64,000 nucleotides of DNA from Pseudonocardia alaniniphila (GCF_022524485.1 NZ_JAKXMK010000013.1:62001-126000); one strand, 5' to 3'. Positions 45,830 through 54,933 are shown, counted from the stretch's first letter. Notes: a model not told the origin generated them from the letters alone. Numbers and translations: made by a program.

Positions 45830-46618
45830 TCAGATCAGGCCGGCCACCCGCCGGGCGGTGGCCTGCAGCAGCGGGACGTAGCCGAGCAGCTCTGCGCGCT
45901 CCACCACGAAGGTGACCGTGGAGACGCTGACACCGCCGCGCGGCCTGCCGGCGCGGTCGAGCACGACGGCACCGATGCACCGCACCGTCGGCTCGTTCTC
46001 CTCGTCGTCCATGGCGTAACCGCGCTCGCGCACGAGGGCGAGCTCCGCGTGCAGCGCGGCCACGTCGGTGATCGTGGACGGGGTGCGGGACTCCATCCCG
46101 GCCGACATGACGATCGCCTCCACCTCGGGCCGCGGGAGGTGGGCGAGGATCGCCTTCCCGATCGCCGTGCAGTGCAGGCGCAGTTGGTTGCCCACTCGCG
46201 AACGCATCTCGTAGGGCTTGTCGCTGTCGACCTTGTGCAGGTAGACGGCGTGGTCGCCGACCCGGACAGCCAGGTGGACGGTGTTGCCGCCCGCGCCCCG
46301 CTGCAGCTCCTGCAGCGTCGGCCCGACCCCTGCCGACAGCATCCGGACGATCCGTGCCCCGAGCCCGCCGAGTCGGGTGCCGATCCCGTAGCGCCCGTCA
46401 CCGCAGTTCTGGGCGAAGCCCTCCGCGCCGAGCGTGGCGAGCACGCGGTACGCGGTGGAGCGGGGGACACCCGCCCGCTCCGCCACGTCCATCAGCCGGT
46501 GCGGCCCGTCCTCGACGGCGAGCGCCTCGAGGATCCGCATCGCCTTCTCCACCGAGGTTCCCGCCGGGCTGGACCGCCCCCGTCGCGGCGTCGCCGCCTC
46601 GTCCAGCCCAGAACTCAT
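45830..46618 (-). CDS. IclR family transcriptional regulator
   Basis: 262-residue IclR protein: an N-terminal winged HTH (SVEKAMRILEALAVEDGPHRLMDVAERAGVPRSTAYRVLATL split across 22-62) and the IclR effector domain (LHCTAIGKAILAHLP; GVSVSTVTFVVERAELLG). Its ATG overlaps the permease stop codon by 4 bp, so it is expressed with the importer and the catabolic genes around it. IclR proteins often sense aromatic or sugar-acid intermediates. Confidence 0.92.
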   Translation of the reverse strand: MSSGLDEAATPRRGRSSPAGTSVEKAMRILEALAVEDGPHRLMDVAERAGVPRSTAYRVLATLGAEGFAQNCGDGRYGIGTRLGGLGARIVRMLSAGVGPTLQELQRGAGGNTVHLAVRVGDHAVYLHKVDSDKPYEMRSRVGNQLRLHCTAIGKAILAHLPRPEVEAIVMSAGMESRTPSTITDVAALHAELALVRERGYAMDDEENEPTVRCIGAVVLDRAGRPRGGVSVSTVTFVVERAELLGYVPLLQATARRVAGLI

Positions 46619-48624
46619 CCCTTGACCGCGCCCGCGGTCAGACCCTCGGTGAGGAACCGCTGCCCGAAGGCGTACATGAGCACCACCGGGATGCTGATCA
46701 GCAGCGATGCCGCGGCGAGCTGGCCCTGCGGCACGACGTCGCCGAAGATCATCGACTGCATCCCGACCGGCAGTGTCATGTAGTCGTTGCGCGTGATGAA
46801 CACGAACGCGAAGAGGAACTCGTTCCACGCGTTGGTGAGCGTGAACAGCGCGACGGCCAGCAGCCCGGGCTTCGCCAGCGGCAGCACGATCCGCACGAAC
46901 GCCCCGAATCGCGTGCAGCCGTCGACGAGCGCAGCCTCCTCCAGATCGGCCGGGATCGACTTGAAGTAGCCGACGAGCAGCCACGTCGCGAACGGCAGCG
47001 TGAACGTCGGATACGTGATCACCAGCGCCCAGAGCGAGTCGTTCAGCTGGATGCCGCTCATCAGCTGGTAGAGGGGGATGAACAGCAGCGCGCCCGGCAT
47101 CACGTAGGTGAGCAGGATCGTCACCGTGAAGCTCTCTGACCCCCGGAACTTCAGCCGCGCCAGCGCGTAGCCCGCGAGCGCGGCGCAGACCAGCGCGATC
47201 ACTGTGGAGGCCACCGACACCAGGATCGTGTTGATGTACCAGGTGCCGAACTCCCGGCCCGTGAACAGGTTGGTGAACTGCTCGGTGCTCCACGGAGTGG
47301 GCCACAGATCGTTGGTGCGCATGACGATCTGGTCGTCGGACTTGAACGCCGTGACCGTCATCCAGTAGAGCGGGGCGAGCACGAACGCCAGCAGTGCGAC
47401 GAGCGCGACACCCGAGCCGACGCCGTTGACCAGCCGGGATGCTGCCCGGTTACCGCGGGCGGCGAGCGTGGAGACGATCCGTCCGACGGCGGCGGCGAGC
47501 AGCACGCACACGCCGAGCACGAGCGCGGCCTTCCAGATGATGTGCGGGGAGACCCAGGCGAGCACCACGGTGGCGACGGCGACGATCACCCACGGCATCG
47601 CCCTGCGCTGGGCCGGGCTGAGCCGGCTGCGCCCGAGGTCACCGGTGCCGGGCAGGTCACTGCGGCGCATCATCCGCACGAGGATCAGCACCAGGATGCC
47701 GACGATCGGCACCATCACCAGGGTCACGGCGGCACCGGCGCCCAGCTGCAACTGCTGGATGGCCTTGGAGTAGGCCACCATCACGTACGGGGCGGTGGCA
47801 TCGCCGGGTCCGCCCTGGGTCATGAGCCAGATGAGATCGAAGTTGTTGAACGTCCAGATGGACGACAGCAAGACCGTCACGATCATGACGTGGCGCAGTC
47901 CCGGCAACGTCACGTGCACGAACCGCTGCCACGGCGTCGCCCCGTCCACCATCGCCGCCTCGTGGAGGCCGCTGTCGATCGCCTTGAGCCCGGCGAGGAA
48001 GGTCACCGCGAAGAACGGGATGCCCTTCCAGACGTTCACCAGGATCACCGCGGGCATCGCGAGCTCCGGATCGGACAGCCACCCCGCGGGCCAGCTGTCG
48101 ACGAGCCCGATCGCCGCGAGCACCGGGCCGATGCCGGAGTCGGTGAGCAGGACGTTGACGCTGCCGAAGATCGGGTCGAACAGCGACCGCCACGTGAAGG
48201 CCGTGACGACCGTCGGGACCACCCACGGCAGCAGGATCACCCCGGCGACGATGGCCTTGCCGCGGCGCATGTGGTGCAGCATCAGCGCCGCGATGAGGCC
48301 GAGGGTGACCTTGAAGATCTCGGCGTACGCCGTGAACACGAACGAGTTGAGCACGCCCTTGTGGAACACCGGGTCGTCGACCAGGGCGGTGTAGTTGTCC
48401 AGGCCGACGAAGACGGACTCGGCGCCGTGCCGCTCGGTGGTGCTGGTGAAGATCGAGCTGACGATCGGGAACAGGATCAGCCCGGCGATGAGGATCAGGG
48501 TTGGTCCGATGAACACTGCGGCCAGCCGCCAGTCGCGCCCGAGCACCCGCTGCGTGCTGGTGAGCGAGGACGACGTACGAGACGCCGGGCGGACGGGTGC
48601 GGGCCGCGGGCGCAGGACGGTCAC
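46615..48624 (-). CDS. Sugar ABC transporter permease, MalF-MalG single-chain fusion
   Basis: 669 residues that contain two complete CUT1 permease domains in one chain. The first (about 30-325) is MalF/UgpA-like with the EAA loop EAAMVDGATPWQRFVHVTLPG. The second (about 395-669) is MalG/UgpE-like with EEAALVDGCTRFGAFVRIVLPLAKPG. The linker (about 325-395) holds two extra hydrophobic segments. Separate MalF and MalG proteins are the rule. No ATPase gene is in this operon, so a shared MsmK/MsiK-type ATPase is expected. GTG start overlapping the binding-protein stop. Confidence 0.88.
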   Translation of the reverse strand: MTVLRPRPAPVRPASRTSSSLTSTQRVLGRDWRLAAVFIGPTLILIAGLILFPIVSSIFTSTTERHGAESVFVGLDNYTALVDDPVFHKGVLNSFVFTAYAEIFKVTLGLIAALMLHHMRRGKAIVAGVILLPWVVPTVVTAFTWRSLFDPIFGSVNVLLTDSGIGPVLAAIGLVDSWPAGWLSDPELAMPAVILVNVWKGIPFFAVTFLAGLKAIDSGLHEAAMVDGATPWQRFVHVTLPGLRHVMIVTVLLSSIWTFNNFDLIWLMTQGGPGDATAPYVMVAYSKAIQQLQLGAGAAVTLVMVPIVGILVLILVRMMRRSDLPGTGDLGRSRLSPAQRRAMPWVIVAVATVVLAWVSPHIIWKAALVLGVCVLLAAAVGRIVSTLAARGNRAASRLVNGVGSGVALVALLAFVLAPLYWMTVTAFKSDDQIVMRTNDLWPTPWSTEQFTNLFTGREFGTWYINTILVSVASTVIALVCAALAGYALARLKFRGSESFTVTILLTYVMPGALLFIPLYQLMSGIQLNDSLWALVITYPTFTLPFATWLLVGYFKSIPADLEEAALVDGCTRFGAFVRIVLPLAKPGLLAVALFTLTNAWNEFLFAFVFITRNDYMTLPVGMQSMIFGDVVPQGQLAAASLLISIPVVLMYAFGQRFLTEGLTAGAVKG

Positions 48625-50042
48625 TGCCGATAGCCCTGCTGCTCGAAGATCTGGACCATGCGCTCGTGGGCCGTCGCCACCGCGTCGGCCGGGCGGGTGC
48701 CCTGGATGACCGCCTGCATCATGTCGGTCAGCAGGTAGGCCGCGACCACTGCCTGCTGACCGGGGCTCGGGGGCTGCGGGAACGAGTAGCCGGTCGATGT
48801 GGTCAGCGGGAGCGGCGCCCGGGTCTGCTCGCGGATCGCGCCGAAAGCCGGGTCACCGCTGGTGTAGTACGGGTCGGAGTCCCACACCTTGTCCCATGAC
48901 GGGTTCACCAGGCAGGGCGCCTCCTTCGCGACGCCGAGCAGGGCGGAACCGCTGACCATGTACTTCGCCACCTGCTTGGCGAGGTCGGGGTTCTTCGCCC
49001 CCTTGAACACGACGAAGGAGTTCGACTGGCCGTACGCGAGCGGCTTGTCGATCGCCGGGCCGAAGGCGCCGTTGAACGGATGGGTGTTCGCGTAGACCGG
49101 GTTGCCCTTGGTCTTCGAGTCGGCGTAGACGCTGTACTGGTTGAGGGTCAGCCCGAGGATGCCGGCGAGCCAGTTCTCGTTGTTGCTGGAATCGGTCCAG
49201 CTCTCGATCCCGGGCGGGCGCATCGGTTCGTACTTCGGGTTCGTGTAGATGTCGCCCATGAACGAGACGGCCTCGACGGTCTCCGGCGAGTTGAACACCA
49301 CCTTCTGCCCGGTGTTGTCCGCGATCGCCCCGCCGTAGGTGTTGATGACGTTCTCGATGAACCCGTTGGCGTCGCCGGAGCGGTTCACCGTGAGGCCCCA
49401 CCCGAAGCGCCGCTTCGCCGGATCGGACACCTCCAGCGCGTTGTCCCGCAGCTCCTCCCACGAGTACGTGGGCTTGAGCTCGATTCCCTTCTCCTGGTAC
49501 CAGTCCTTGCGCAGGTACATCCCGGACGCGATGAAGTGGTACGGGATTGCGTACCAGCGCCCGTCGAAAACGCAGTAGTTCGTCGCCTCGGTGGCCGGCT
49601 CGCCGTAGAGCCCGCGCATCTCCTCCACCACGTCGGTGAGGTCGGTGAGGTCGCCGAGGTTCTGGAGCTGGCCGACGAACCGGGAGTCGCTCATGAACGC
49701 CAGGTCACGGGCGTTGCCCGCCTTCACCTCGGCGTCCATCTTGGCGACCATGTCGCCGGAGTCGCCCTGCACCAGGTCGTTCTGGATCGTGGTGCCGGTG
49801 GCCTGCGCGAACGCCTGGAGCGACCGGTCGAAGGCCGCGTTGGCGGCCTCGGAGTAGAGCTTCTGGGAGAGCGATCCCATCGAGCCGCCGCGGAACTGGG
49901 CCGCCGCGTCGATCACCTCCTGCGGGACCTGGACCTGCACCTGCGGGGCAGCGGGCTGGCCGCCGCATGCGGTGAGACTCAGGATTCCCAGTGCGCTCGT
50001 TCCGAGGAACTTCCTCCGGGACCATTCCGAACGCTGGGCCAT
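48621..50042 (-). CDS. Sugar ABC transporter substrate-binding lipoprotein (CUT1)
   Basis: 473-residue extracellular binding protein of the MalE/UgpB group. The leader has a twin-arginine SRRKFLG and lipobox LTAC near residue 26, so export may be by Tat. Binding-domain features include YAIPYHFIASGMYLRKDWY and GGAIADNTGQKVVFNSPE. The ATG at 50042 has GGAGGAGT nearby. It forms an importer with the fused permease encoded next. Large size and aromatic-rich segments fit an oligosaccharide or glycoside ligand. Confidence 0.9.
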   Translation of the reverse strand: MAQRSEWSRRKFLGTSALGILSLTACGGQPAAPQVQVQVPQEVIDAAAQFRGGSMGSLSQKLYSEAANAAFDRSLQAFAQATGTTIQNDLVQGDSGDMVAKMDAEVKAGNARDLAFMSDSRFVGQLQNLGDLTDLTDVVEEMRGLYGEPATEATNYCVFDGRWYAIPYHFIASGMYLRKDWYQEKGIELKPTYSWEELRDNALEVSDPAKRRFGWGLTVNRSGDANGFIENVINTYGGAIADNTGQKVVFNSPETVEAVSFMGDIYTNPKYEPMRPPGIESWTDSSNNENWLAGILGLTLNQYSVYADSKTKGNPVYANTHPFNGAFGPAIDKPLAYGQSNSFVVFKGAKNPDLAKQVAKYMVSGSALLGVAKEAPCLVNPSWDKVWDSDPYYTSGDPAFGAIREQTRAPLPLTTSTGYSFPQPPSPGQQAVVAAYLLTDMMQAVIQGTRPADAVATAHERMVQIFEQQGYRQ

Positions 50043-50279
50043 GACCACTCCTCCCGCGTCCTGCCGAAGGGGACGCGTGCCGACGGGGCGACGGTGCAAC
50101 CGACGGGGGCCGGGAGGCGCTGCACCTCCCCGGGCGTGCCAGGAACGGGCCCGCATGCAGGGCCCACCGCGCTTTCCCCGAGAAACGGACACCGGGCCGG
50201 CGCGGAGCGCAGCGATCTCCGGCCCCCTTGCCGGAGAGAGCGCTGTGCCATATTGGGTTTCATGTAGCGGAACGACGTA

Positions 50280-50292
50280 TCGCGTAATGCGA
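50280..50292. promoter_or_regulatory. Operator-like palindrome TCGC-N5-GCGA upstream of the importer operon
   Basis: Perfect 4+5+4 palindrome in the 273-bp gap between the Gfo/Idh gene and the binding-protein gene, about 240 bp before the start codon. The AT-rich stretch next to it (50250-50290) is unusual for this genome and probably marks the promoter. The IclR or FadR-type regulators of this cluster are candidate ligands. Confidence 0.35.
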
Positions 50293-50315
50293 CGCGGATC
50301 ACAGTAGGAGGGTGA

Positions 50316-51500
50316 TCAGGGACTGTCAACGGTGGAGATCAGCGGGTGATCGATACCGGCCGAAATGTCCGTGTTTCGTGAGCGATCACCGGGCAGGCCG
50401 TCGAACAGCCCCGATGCGCTGCGCGGACGCCACAGCGGGACCCCTCCGGTCCCGCGCAGCTCGTCGAGCGGCATGACCGCGTGCTGCTCGGCCGAATCCA
50501 GCGCCCGCAGGACCACCAGCATGTTCGCGACGCTCTGCCCGACGGTGCCCACCACCGGCTCGCCGTGCCGCACGGCATCGGAGAAATTGCAGAGCTCCGC
50601 GTAGTAGCCGTTGTCGATCCCGCGGAACACGTCGGTCTGCGACGTCCCGTCCGGACGGCTCAGCGTCACCCGCCGCTCCGCCTCCGGGCCGGACAAAACG
50701 AGCACGCCCTCCGTCCCGTAGAGCCGCATGTCGTTCGGCTCCTCGGGAACGGCGATCTCCGAGTACGTCGACGTGTAGTTGCCGATGGCGCCGCCCGCGA
50801 AGGCCAGGTTCAACGTCAGGTCCGATGGCGAGTCGATCGTGCTGTTGACCCACTGGACGGCGGCGTGGACCCGGGTGATCTCACCGCAGAGCATCCGGAT
50901 CTGGGCGATGTCGTGCACACCCGCATCCAGGTACACACCGCCCCGATACTGCGGCCGGTGCCGCCAGGGCGTGCTGGTGAACGAGCCTTCCCGGGGCACG
51001 AGATGCCCGGCGCGGCGCCAGGCCATCAGGTGTAGCTTGCCGATCGCGCCGTCGTCCAGCAGGGCACGCGCGTGGCGGATGTCGTCGCGGTAGAAGTAGT
51101 TCTCCCCGATCAGGATCGTGCGGTCCGGATGCCGGTCCTCCAGTGCCAGGAACGCCTGCGCCTGCTCCTCGTCGGTGCCGGTCGGCTTCTCGCAGAGAAC
51201 GTCCTTGCCGGCGGCGAGCGAGTGTTCCGCCACCTCGTACAGGGAGGGGATCGGCACCGAGATCAGCACCGCGTCCACGTCGTCACGGGCGAGCAGCCGG
51301 TGGTGATCGGGAGTGAAGCCGGCCATGTCGACGCCGCTGTAGGACGAGAAGCGCTCGCCCTGAGCGGCCGACCGGTCCGCGAACGCCGTGACGACGAATC
51401 GGTCGGGGAGCCGGCGCAGCGCCGGCCAGTGCAGCTTCTCGACGGCCAGCCCGGTGCCGATCAGCCCGAGCCGGATCGGCCCTGCCTCGCTCGCTCCCAA
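50316..51500 (-). CDS. Gfo/Idh/MocA family oxidoreductase
   Basis: 394-residue NAD(P)-dependent sugar or cyclitol dehydrogenase. Rossmann motif GLIGTGLAVEKLHW, the catalytic EKP motif at DVLCEKPTGTDEE, and GGVYLDAGVHDIAQIRML with the conserved D-x3-H-D pattern in the substrate domain. The start is a TTG at 51500 with a distant GGAGGG; no better in-frame start was found. Located between the FadR-type regulator and the importer on the same strand. Confidence 0.87.
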   Translation of the reverse strand: MGASEAGPIRLGLIGTGLAVEKLHWPALRRLPDRFVVTAFADRSAAQGERFSSYSGVDMAGFTPDHHRLLARDDVDAVLISVPIPSLYEVAEHSLAAGKDVLCEKPTGTDEEQAQAFLALEDRHPDRTILIGENYFYRDDIRHARALLDDGAIGKLHLMAWRRAGHLVPREGSFTSTPWRHRPQYRGGVYLDAGVHDIAQIRMLCGEITRVHAAVQWVNSTIDSPSDLTLNLAFAGGAIGNYTSTYSEIAVPEEPNDMRLYGTEGVLVLSGPEAERRVTLSRPDGTSQTDVFRGIDNGYYAELCNFSDAVRHGEPVVGTVGQSVANMLVVLRALDSAEQHAVMPLDELRGTGGVPLWRPRSASGLFDGLPGDRSRNTDISAGIDHPLISTVDSP

Positions 51501-51578
51501 CTCGCACCCGTCCCTCCGCCCCGACGCCGGGGCATCGAAAGGGGACTCGCCGCGGCCTTGCGGTCGAGTCGTCGTCTC

Positions 51579-52322
51579 CTACCGCTTCGCCGTCCGGGCC
51601 TTCGTCTTCTGCTCCTTCTCCGCGAGGATCGGGATGTTCCGTTGCAGGTGTGATCGCATCGCCTCGCGTGCGGCGTCCGGATCCCTCGCCATGAGCGCCG
51701 CGAAGATCCGGCTGTGGGCATCGGTGGCGCGGTGCAGGCCGCCGGGCACCTCGTTCGTCACCCGGCGGCTCGCGGTGCCGAGCCAGCGGGCCGAGTACAT
51801 GATCCGGTCGAGGATCCGGTTGTCGGCCGCGCGACAGATCGCCATGTGGAACTCGTGGTCGACCTCGAGGTAGTCGTCCGGCTCGTCTTCGAGGCTCGCC
51901 ATCCGGTCGAGCTCCTCCCGGAGCCCGGCGAGTGCCTCCTCGCTGATGTTCACCGCAGCCATCGCGGCAAGCTCGGGTTCGAGCAGCAGGCGCATCTGAT
52001 GCAGCTCCTGCAGCAGCTCGACGACGTGCTCCTCCGGCAGCCACTCGGCCAGGAGCGGATTCAGGTAATCCCACTCGGCTTGCGGCCGGACGACGACGCG
52101 ACGGCCCTGCGCGATCTCCACGATGTCGAGCGACGCGAGGATCTTGAGCGTCTCGCGCGCGACCACGCGGGAGACCCCGAACTCCTGCGAGATGTCGAGC
52201 TCCGACGGGGCGCGCTCCTCCTCGAACTCCCCGTTGACGATCCGGCGCGTCAGGTGGGCGGCCACCTGCACCGGGAGCGTGCGGACCTTGACAACGTCCG
52301 CGAGCTCTTGTCTCCTAGCCAT
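51579..52322 (-). CDS. FadR/GntR family transcriptional regulator (FCD type)
   Basis: 247-residue regulator. GntR winged HTH at about 15-80 (APSELDISQEFGVSRVVARETLKILASLDIVEIAQGRRVVV region). The FCD domain has the metal-ligand pattern VDHEFHMAICRAADN plus downstream histidines. Such proteins respond to carboxylic and sugar acids. A near-perfect GntR operator lies 9 bp before its start codon, and it is divergent from the dehydratase/RraA pair at 52.5-54.4 kb, so it likely represses both itself and that pair. Confidence 0.9.
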   Translation of the reverse strand: MARRQELADVVKVRTLPVQVAAHLTRRIVNGEFEEERAPSELDISQEFGVSRVVARETLKILASLDIVEIAQGRRVVVRPQAEWDYLNPLLAEWLPEEHVVELLQELHQMRLLLEPELAAMAAVNISEEALAGLREELDRMASLEDEPDDYLEVDHEFHMAICRAADNRILDRIMYSARWLGTASRRVTNEVPGGLHRATDAHSRIFAALMARDPDAAREAMRSHLQRNIPILAEKEQKTKARTAKR

Positions 52323-52330
52323 GTCAGCAG

Positions 52331-52343
52331 CTTATAGGACAAG
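52331..52343. promoter_or_regulatory. FadR/GntR operator candidate CTTAT-AGG-ACAAG
   Basis: The complement reads CTTGT-CCT-ATAAG, palindromic at all arm positions but one pair and close to the FCD-regulator consensus TTGT-N3-ACAA. It sits 9 bp upstream of the regulator start codon, in the 232-bp divergent gap. The rest of that gap holds the dehydratase promoter and no gene. Confidence 0.6.
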
Positions 52344-52554
52344 TTCCGATCCTCCGTCCGAATTCGAAGACCACGACTGGTCGCTGCGCAAAGCGGTCCG
52401 AGAGCGAACGTTTCGACGTCGCCACGGTGTGGGCTTCCTGGCATCCGATCGCGCGCAGCGCGCCGTCGGCATCGAGATCACCGTGTCCGACGGCCAGCTG
52501 ATCGCCTGACCTGCAGGAATCCCGTCACCGGGCCAGTGGGCCGGAAGGAGACAC

Positions 52555-53712
52555 ATGAGGATCGTCAACGTCACGACGGCCGTCGTCCGCTATCACGGCG
52601 AGGCGACGCTGGTGCGGATCGACACCGACGAGGGCATCAGCGGTTTCGGCGAGGCCAATCCCGACGCCGGTGCCGGAGGCGTCGTCGGAATGATCAACTT
52701 TCTGAAGGGCCTGCTGATCGGAGAGGACCCGCGCAACGTCGAGCGGTGCTGGGAGAAGCTCCGGCGCAGGAAGGTCTTCGCCGGTCCGCAGGCAGGCGTG
52801 TTCGTGATCGCCCTGAGCGGCATCGAGCTGGCGCTCTGGGACATCGCGGGCAAGGCCGCGGGCCAGCCCGTGTACCGGCTGTTGGGCGGCAAGTTCCGTG
52901 ACCGGATCCGGCTCTACGCCGACTGCGGCGACGGCGACGACCCCGACGGTTCGGTGTCCGGCTGCGTCGACCGGGCCCAGCGGATGGTCGAGGAAGGCTT
53001 CACCGCGATCAAGTTCGACATCGACGACCTACAGCACCCGGCGAAGTTCGACGAGTTCAACCACACCGTGGGCGCCGCAGAGCTGCGCTCGATGGTGGAG
53101 CGGGTGGCGGCCGTCCGGGAGGCGATCGGTCCGGACGTCGACCTGGCCATCGACCTGCACGCCCGTTACGACGTGCCGAGCGCCTGCCGGATCGCCTGGG
53201 AGCTGGAGCCGTTCCACCTGATGTGGCTGGAGGAGCCGATCCCGGCCGAGAACATCGACGCGCTCGTCCGGGTACGCGCCCAGACCCGCACGCCGATCTG
53301 CGCAGGCGAGAACCTCTACCTGCGTTGGGGATTCCGTGAGCTGCTCGAACGCGGAGCGGTCGACGTGATCGAGCCCGACGTGCCGAAGTGCGGCGGCCTG
53401 GCCGAGGCCAAGAAGATCGCCAACCTCGCCGAGATGCACTACGTGCCGTTCGCGCCGCACCTCGTCTCCACGCCGCTCGGCACCATGGCCACGGCCCACC
53501 AGTGCGGCGCGATCCCCAACTTCCTGGTGCAGGAATGGCACGCGCTCGAGGAGCGCGAGGTCTGGGACAGCTACGTCACGGCGCCCGACGGCAGCGGCTC
53601 GATCGTCAAGGACGGGTACATCACCCTCCCCGACAGCCCTGGCATCGGCGTCGAGCTCGACATGGACGGCGTCCGCGCGCACGCCGTACCCGGCTACGGG
53701 ATCTTCGAGTAA
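52555..53712 (+). CDS. Mandelate racemase/muconate lactonizing enzyme family protein (aldonate/galactonate dehydratase-like), 2
   Basis: 385-residue enolase-superfamily enzyme. The N-terminal cap is followed by a barrel whose ligands are in AIDLHARYD (Asp and nearby His), MWLEEPIP (Glu) and CAGENLYLRWG (Glu), with a histidine in FAPHLVSTPLG. The Asp-x-His pattern resembles aldonate dehydratases of the galactonate/mannonate type. The ATG has GGAAGGAGACAC upstream. It is followed at once by an RraA-family gene. Confidence 0.88.
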   Translation: MRIVNVTTAVVRYHGEATLVRIDTDEGISGFGEANPDAGAGGVVGMINFLKGLLIGEDPRNVERCWEKLRRRKVFAGPQAGVFVIALSGIELALWDIAGKAAGQPVYRLLGGKFRDRIRLYADCGDGDDPDGSVSGCVDRAQRMVEEGFTAIKFDIDDLQHPAKFDEFNHTVGAAELRSMVERVAAVREAIGPDVDLAIDLHARYDVPSACRIAWELEPFHLMWLEEPIPAENIDALVRVRAQTRTPICAGENLYLRWGFRELLERGAVDVIEPDVPKCGGLAEAKKIANLAEMHYVPFAPHLVSTPLGTMATAHQCGAIPNFLVQEWHALEEREVWDSYVTAPDGSGSIVKDGYITLPDSPGIGVELDMDGVRAHAVPGYGIFE

Positions 53713-53729
53713 GAGGGGGAACGCACGAC

Positions 53730-54443
53730 ATGACGAACGGAACCGCACGTCCCGATCCCGCCTGGGTGGCGCAGACCGCGAAGCGGTTGAAGGCGCTGTA
53801 CTCGGCTGTCGTCTACGACATCATGGACGAGATGGGCCTGCCCCATCAGTGCCTCGACCTCGCCATCGCGCCGCTGGACCGCTCGATGCAGGTGGCAGGC
53901 CCCGCCTACACCGTGGCGGCCGGCCCCGACATGCGGGAGCGCGCCGAGATGCCGCCGAACACGAAGCTGGCCGACTTCGGCGTCTTCACACAGATGTACG
54001 ACGGCTGCGTCGTCGTGGTCGCTGCAGCGGGCGAGCGCCAGAGCGGCATCTGGGGCGAGCTGATGAGCAACGCGAGCCGAGCCCGTGGAGCCACGGGCGT
54101 CGTCATCGACGGCGGCATCCGTGACGGTCGGCTGGTGCGTGAGATCGACGGACTGTCCGTCTTCGCGCGGTACACGTCTCCGATCGAGTCGCTGCGCCGC
54201 TCCCGGATCCACGATCTCGAGGTGCCGATCTCGATGACCGGCACGATCAGCAGTCAGGTTCGGGTCGACCCCGGCGACTGGATCTTCGGGGACGAGGACG
54301 GCGTGCTGGTGATCCCGAAGGACGCGCTGGACGAGGTGCTGGCGAAGTCCGAGGAGGCCAAGGACATCGAGGACAAGGTCCGCGAGGAGGTCCAGTCGGG
54401 CGTTCCGGTGATCGACGTCTACAACAAGTACGGCCGCCTCTGA
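53730..54443 (+). CDS. RraA family protein (HMG/CHA aldolase-like), 2
   Basis: 237-residue protein with the complete family pattern: a SAVVYDIMDEMGL start, GELMSNASRARGATGVVIDGGIRD (Arg-Asp metal site) and VDPGDWIFGDEDGVLVIP, which keeps the acidic GDxDGV motif. Members with this acidic motif act as pyruvate-type aldolases or oxaloacetate decarboxylases rather than RNase E regulators. It lies 17 bp after the dehydratase and likely processes its 2-keto-3-deoxy product. ATG after GAGGGGG. Confidence 0.85.
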   Translation: MTNGTARPDPAWVAQTAKRLKALYSAVVYDIMDEMGLPHQCLDLAIAPLDRSMQVAGPAYTVAAGPDMRERAEMPPNTKLADFGVFTQMYDGCVVVVAAAGERQSGIWGELMSNASRARGATGVVIDGGIRDGRLVREIDGLSVFARYTSPIESLRRSRIHDLEVPISMTGTISSQVRVDPGDWIFGDEDGVLVIPKDALDEVLAKSEEAKDIEDKVREEVQSGVPVIDVYNKYGRL

Positions 54444-54455
54444 GAACGATCTCCC

Positions 54456-54493
54456 ACCGCACACCTCGCGGCGCGGTCCGTGGGGTGTGCGGT
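54456..54493. terminator. Bidirectional terminator between convergent operons
   Basis: Perfect 10-bp stem ACCGCACACC (54456-54465) and GGTGTGCGGT (54484-54493) with an 18-nt loop, between the RraA gene (+) and the anti-sigma gene (-). Confidence 0.68.
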
Positions 54494-54501
54494 TCCGGGG
54501 G

Positions 54502-54933
54502 CTACGCCTCGCGGGGCAGCGGGGGCACCTTCGCGCTCGTCATCATCATCGTGATGCCGTCGTGTTCGCGGCTCACCCCGACGTCGTCCATGCACGAGTG
54601 GATCATCAACAGGCCCTGCCCGCGGAAACCCGCAGGCTCGGGGCGCCACAGCTTGCCGCCCGCCACGGCGACGAGCACGCGCCTGCCGCCGTCGGGCTCG
54701 GCGTACTGACGGGCCGCGACGCGCACCTCCGCGCCGATCTCCGACGGGTGGATCTGCTCGATGGCGTTCGACACCGCCTCGTTGACGGCCATCACCACAT
54801 CGTCGATCTCCTCGTCGGGCCATCGCAGATTGCCCAGCCATCGACGAAACCGCTGGCGTACGACCGACAGCGACACCGGATCAGCCATGAGCACCATGGA
54901 GATCACGGCGTCGAGGTCCTCGGAGTACACCAT
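54502..54933 (-). CDS. Anti-sigma-factor-like serine kinase (RsbW/SpoIIAB-type HATPase)
   Basis: 143 residues of the HATPase_c_2 type. The N-box VVMAVNEAVSNAIEQIH is clear at about 46-62, and the glycine-rich lid FRGQGLLMIHSCMDDVG follows. These proteins bind and inhibit a sigma factor, or phosphorylate a STAS-domain antagonist, which is encoded immediately upstream. No sigma factor gene is next to it. Start ATG at 54933, weak ribosome binding site. Confidence 0.85.
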   Translation of the reverse strand: MVYSEDLDAVISMVLMADPVSLSVVRQRFRRWLGNLRWPDEEIDDVVMAVNEAVSNAIEQIHPSEIGAEVRVAARQYAEPDGGRRVLVAVAGGKLWRPEPAGFRGQGLLMIHSCMDDVGVSREHDGITMMMTSAKVPPLPREA

